A model generated the notes under the pieces. It did no database searches. It had not been told where the DNA came from and saw only the letters and a program-made list of their open reading frames with translations. A program made the position numbers and the translations under genes. DNA of 43,372 nucleotides, taken from Acidimicrobiaceae bacterium (lineage in GTDB: Bacteria; Actinomycetota; Acidimicrobiia; Acidimicrobiales; RAAP-2). The stretch is from positions 1 to 43,372 of the forward strand of contig DAHUYG010000064.1 in NCBI GenBank assembly GCA_027315315.1, in the 5' to 3' direction. This document shows positions 42,506-43,372 of this stretch, one piece after another. Within the stretch, counting starts at the first letter, position 1. Each line of letters opens with the position of its first letter.

Positions 42506-43333
42506 ATGGATCGGGGCCCGGGCGAGTTCGTCGCCGCCAGCTACAACGTCCATGCCGGCATCGACGGCTGGGGACGGCCCCACGACGTGGTGGGCGTGTG
42601 CCGGCAGATCGACGCCGACGTCCTCGTGCTCCAGGAGTCCTGGCGACCCGAGGGGCGCCCGAGCGTGGCCGACGAGGTGGCCGAGGCACTCGGCTACGCG
42701 CTGACCGAGGAAGCGCTGGCCGAGGGTCGCCGGGCGACGCCCCACGCGCCCCCCGACGCCGGCTGGATGCGGAGCCTGGATTGGAGGACCGCCAGCCACT
42801 CGCTCTACCTGGACAGCGAGCGGCCCTTCCCGGCCCGGGTCGCCGAGTCGGCCCGCTACCGCGAGGCCGAGAAGGGGACCTGGGGCATCGCAGTGCTGAG
42901 CCGCATCCCGGTCCTGCGCAGCGAGGTGCTCCCCCTCGTCCGCCTGCGCCGCGACCGGGCCAACCGGGCGCTCGTCGCGCTCCAGCTCGACCTCGACGGG
43001 CGGAAGGTCGGCGTGGCCGGCACCCACATGTCGCATCTCTCCCACGGCTCGGCGCTGCACTTCAGGGCGGTGGCGCGGATGCTCGACGGCGTGTTCGGCG
43101 ACGAGCCGGTGCTCTTCGCCGGCGACATGAACCTCTGGGGACCGCCCATCCACGCGCTGCTCGGCCAGTGGCAGCGCGCCGTGAAGGGCAAGACCTGGCC
43201 GGCTTGGCGACCCCACAGCCAGCTCGACCACCTCTTGGTGCGCGGGCTGTCGGTCATCGACGCTGGGGTGTGGCCCGAGTCGGGCTCCGACCACCGGCCC
43301 GTGTGGGCGCGGCTCGCGCTGGGGCCGGGCTGA
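42506..43333 (+). CDS. Endonuclease/exonuclease/phosphatase-fold hydrolase
   Basis: 275 residues from ATG 42506. Motifs of the DNase I-like family appear in order: A-S-Y-N-V-H (Asn), V-L-Q-E-S (metal Glu), G-T-H-M-S-H, F-A-G-D-M-N-L-W (Asp and Asn) and S-D-H-R-P-V-W (catalytic Asp-His). These Mg-dependent enzymes cleave phosphodiesters of DNA, inositol lipids or sphingomyelin. The short sequence without a DNA-binding insert does not show which. There is no signal peptide. The last 39 bp of the window hold nothing recognisable. Confidence 0.85.
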   Translation: MDRGPGEFVAASYNVHAGIDGWGRPHDVVGVCRQIDADVLVLQESWRPEGRPSVADEVAEALGYALTEEALAEGRRATPHAPPDAGWMRSLDWRTASHSLYLDSERPFPARVAESARYREAEKGTWGIAVLSRIPVLRSEVLPLVRLRRDRANRALVALQLDLDGRKVGVAGTHMSHLSHGSALHFRAVARMLDGVFGDEPVLFAGDMNLWGPPIHALLGQWQRAVKGKTWPAWRPHSQLDHLLVRGLSVIDAGVWPESGSDHRPVWARLALGPG

Positions 43334-43372
43334 GCGAGCCCGAGCGGGCGCGCCGCCCGGCGCGGCTCGCGC

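Overview
The window is about 43 kb of very GC-rich bacterial DNA with many GTG starts and many ATGA/GTGA stop-start overlaps. A WhiB-family regulator places it in the Actinomycetota. The gene mix (three-subunit-style nitrile hydratase, UDP-sulfoquinovose synthase, alkyldihydroxyacetonephosphate synthase-like oxidases, MoxR/DUF58/transglutaminase triad) would fit an Acidimicrobiia-like lineage, but the sequence alone does not prove the class.

Layout. 1-0.7 kb (+): end of a nitrile hydratase alpha gene and a separate small gene for the beta C-terminal domain. 0.8-3.1 kb (-): trpD and an acyl-CoA dehydrogenase. 3.1-5.2 kb (-): a whiB gene with its own promoter, then a Fur/PerR-type regulator, rubrerythrin and DUF3501 unit with a double operator-like repeat, probably a peroxide/iron response module. 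5.6-7.2 kb: divergent phosphotransferase and NUDIX genes. 7.2-11.9 kb (+): a tightly overlapping glycerol operon of GlpD, an AGPS-like FAD oxidase and GlpK. 12.0-15.9 kb (+): MoxR, DUF58 and transglutaminase genes. 15.9-18.3 kb (-): MBL hydrolase, xseB, xseA. 18.3-22.2 kb: a gene-poor stretch with a possible structured RNA, a penicillin-binding carboxypeptidase, a zinc-ribbon orphan and a ruined IS630-type transposase. 22.2-24.8 kb: DoxX-like membrane protein, 2-hydroxyacid dehydrogenase, HD-domain protein, then RNase P RNA.

25.2-35 kb, all on the minus strand, reads as a lipid/surface-glycan region. It has a secreted phospholipase C-like phosphoesterase, a secreted GH5 endoglycoceramidase-like enzyme, a GtrA membrane protein, UDP-sulfoquinovose synthase, a second AGPS-like oxidase, a glycosyltransferase fragment, a polysaccharide deacetylase and an alkylsulfatase-like MBL protein. 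Three of these are broken: GtrA and the oxidase each by one in-frame TAG, the glycosyltransferase by frameshifts and an N-terminal loss. The region is therefore either decaying or carries sequence errors. 35.2-43.3 kb is housekeeping/accessory: ferredoxin reductase-like flavoprotein, GNAT, CydD-CydC exporter, then histidine phosphatase, C4 zinc ribbon, NUDIX and an endonuclease/exonuclease/phosphatase-fold protein.

The observations most worth following are the twin TAG codons in an identical octamer, the sulfoquinovose/ether-lipid/glycosyltransferase neighbourhood, the compensatory base-pair change in the P4 helix of RNase P RNA, and the nested inverted-repeat element at 18705-18830.
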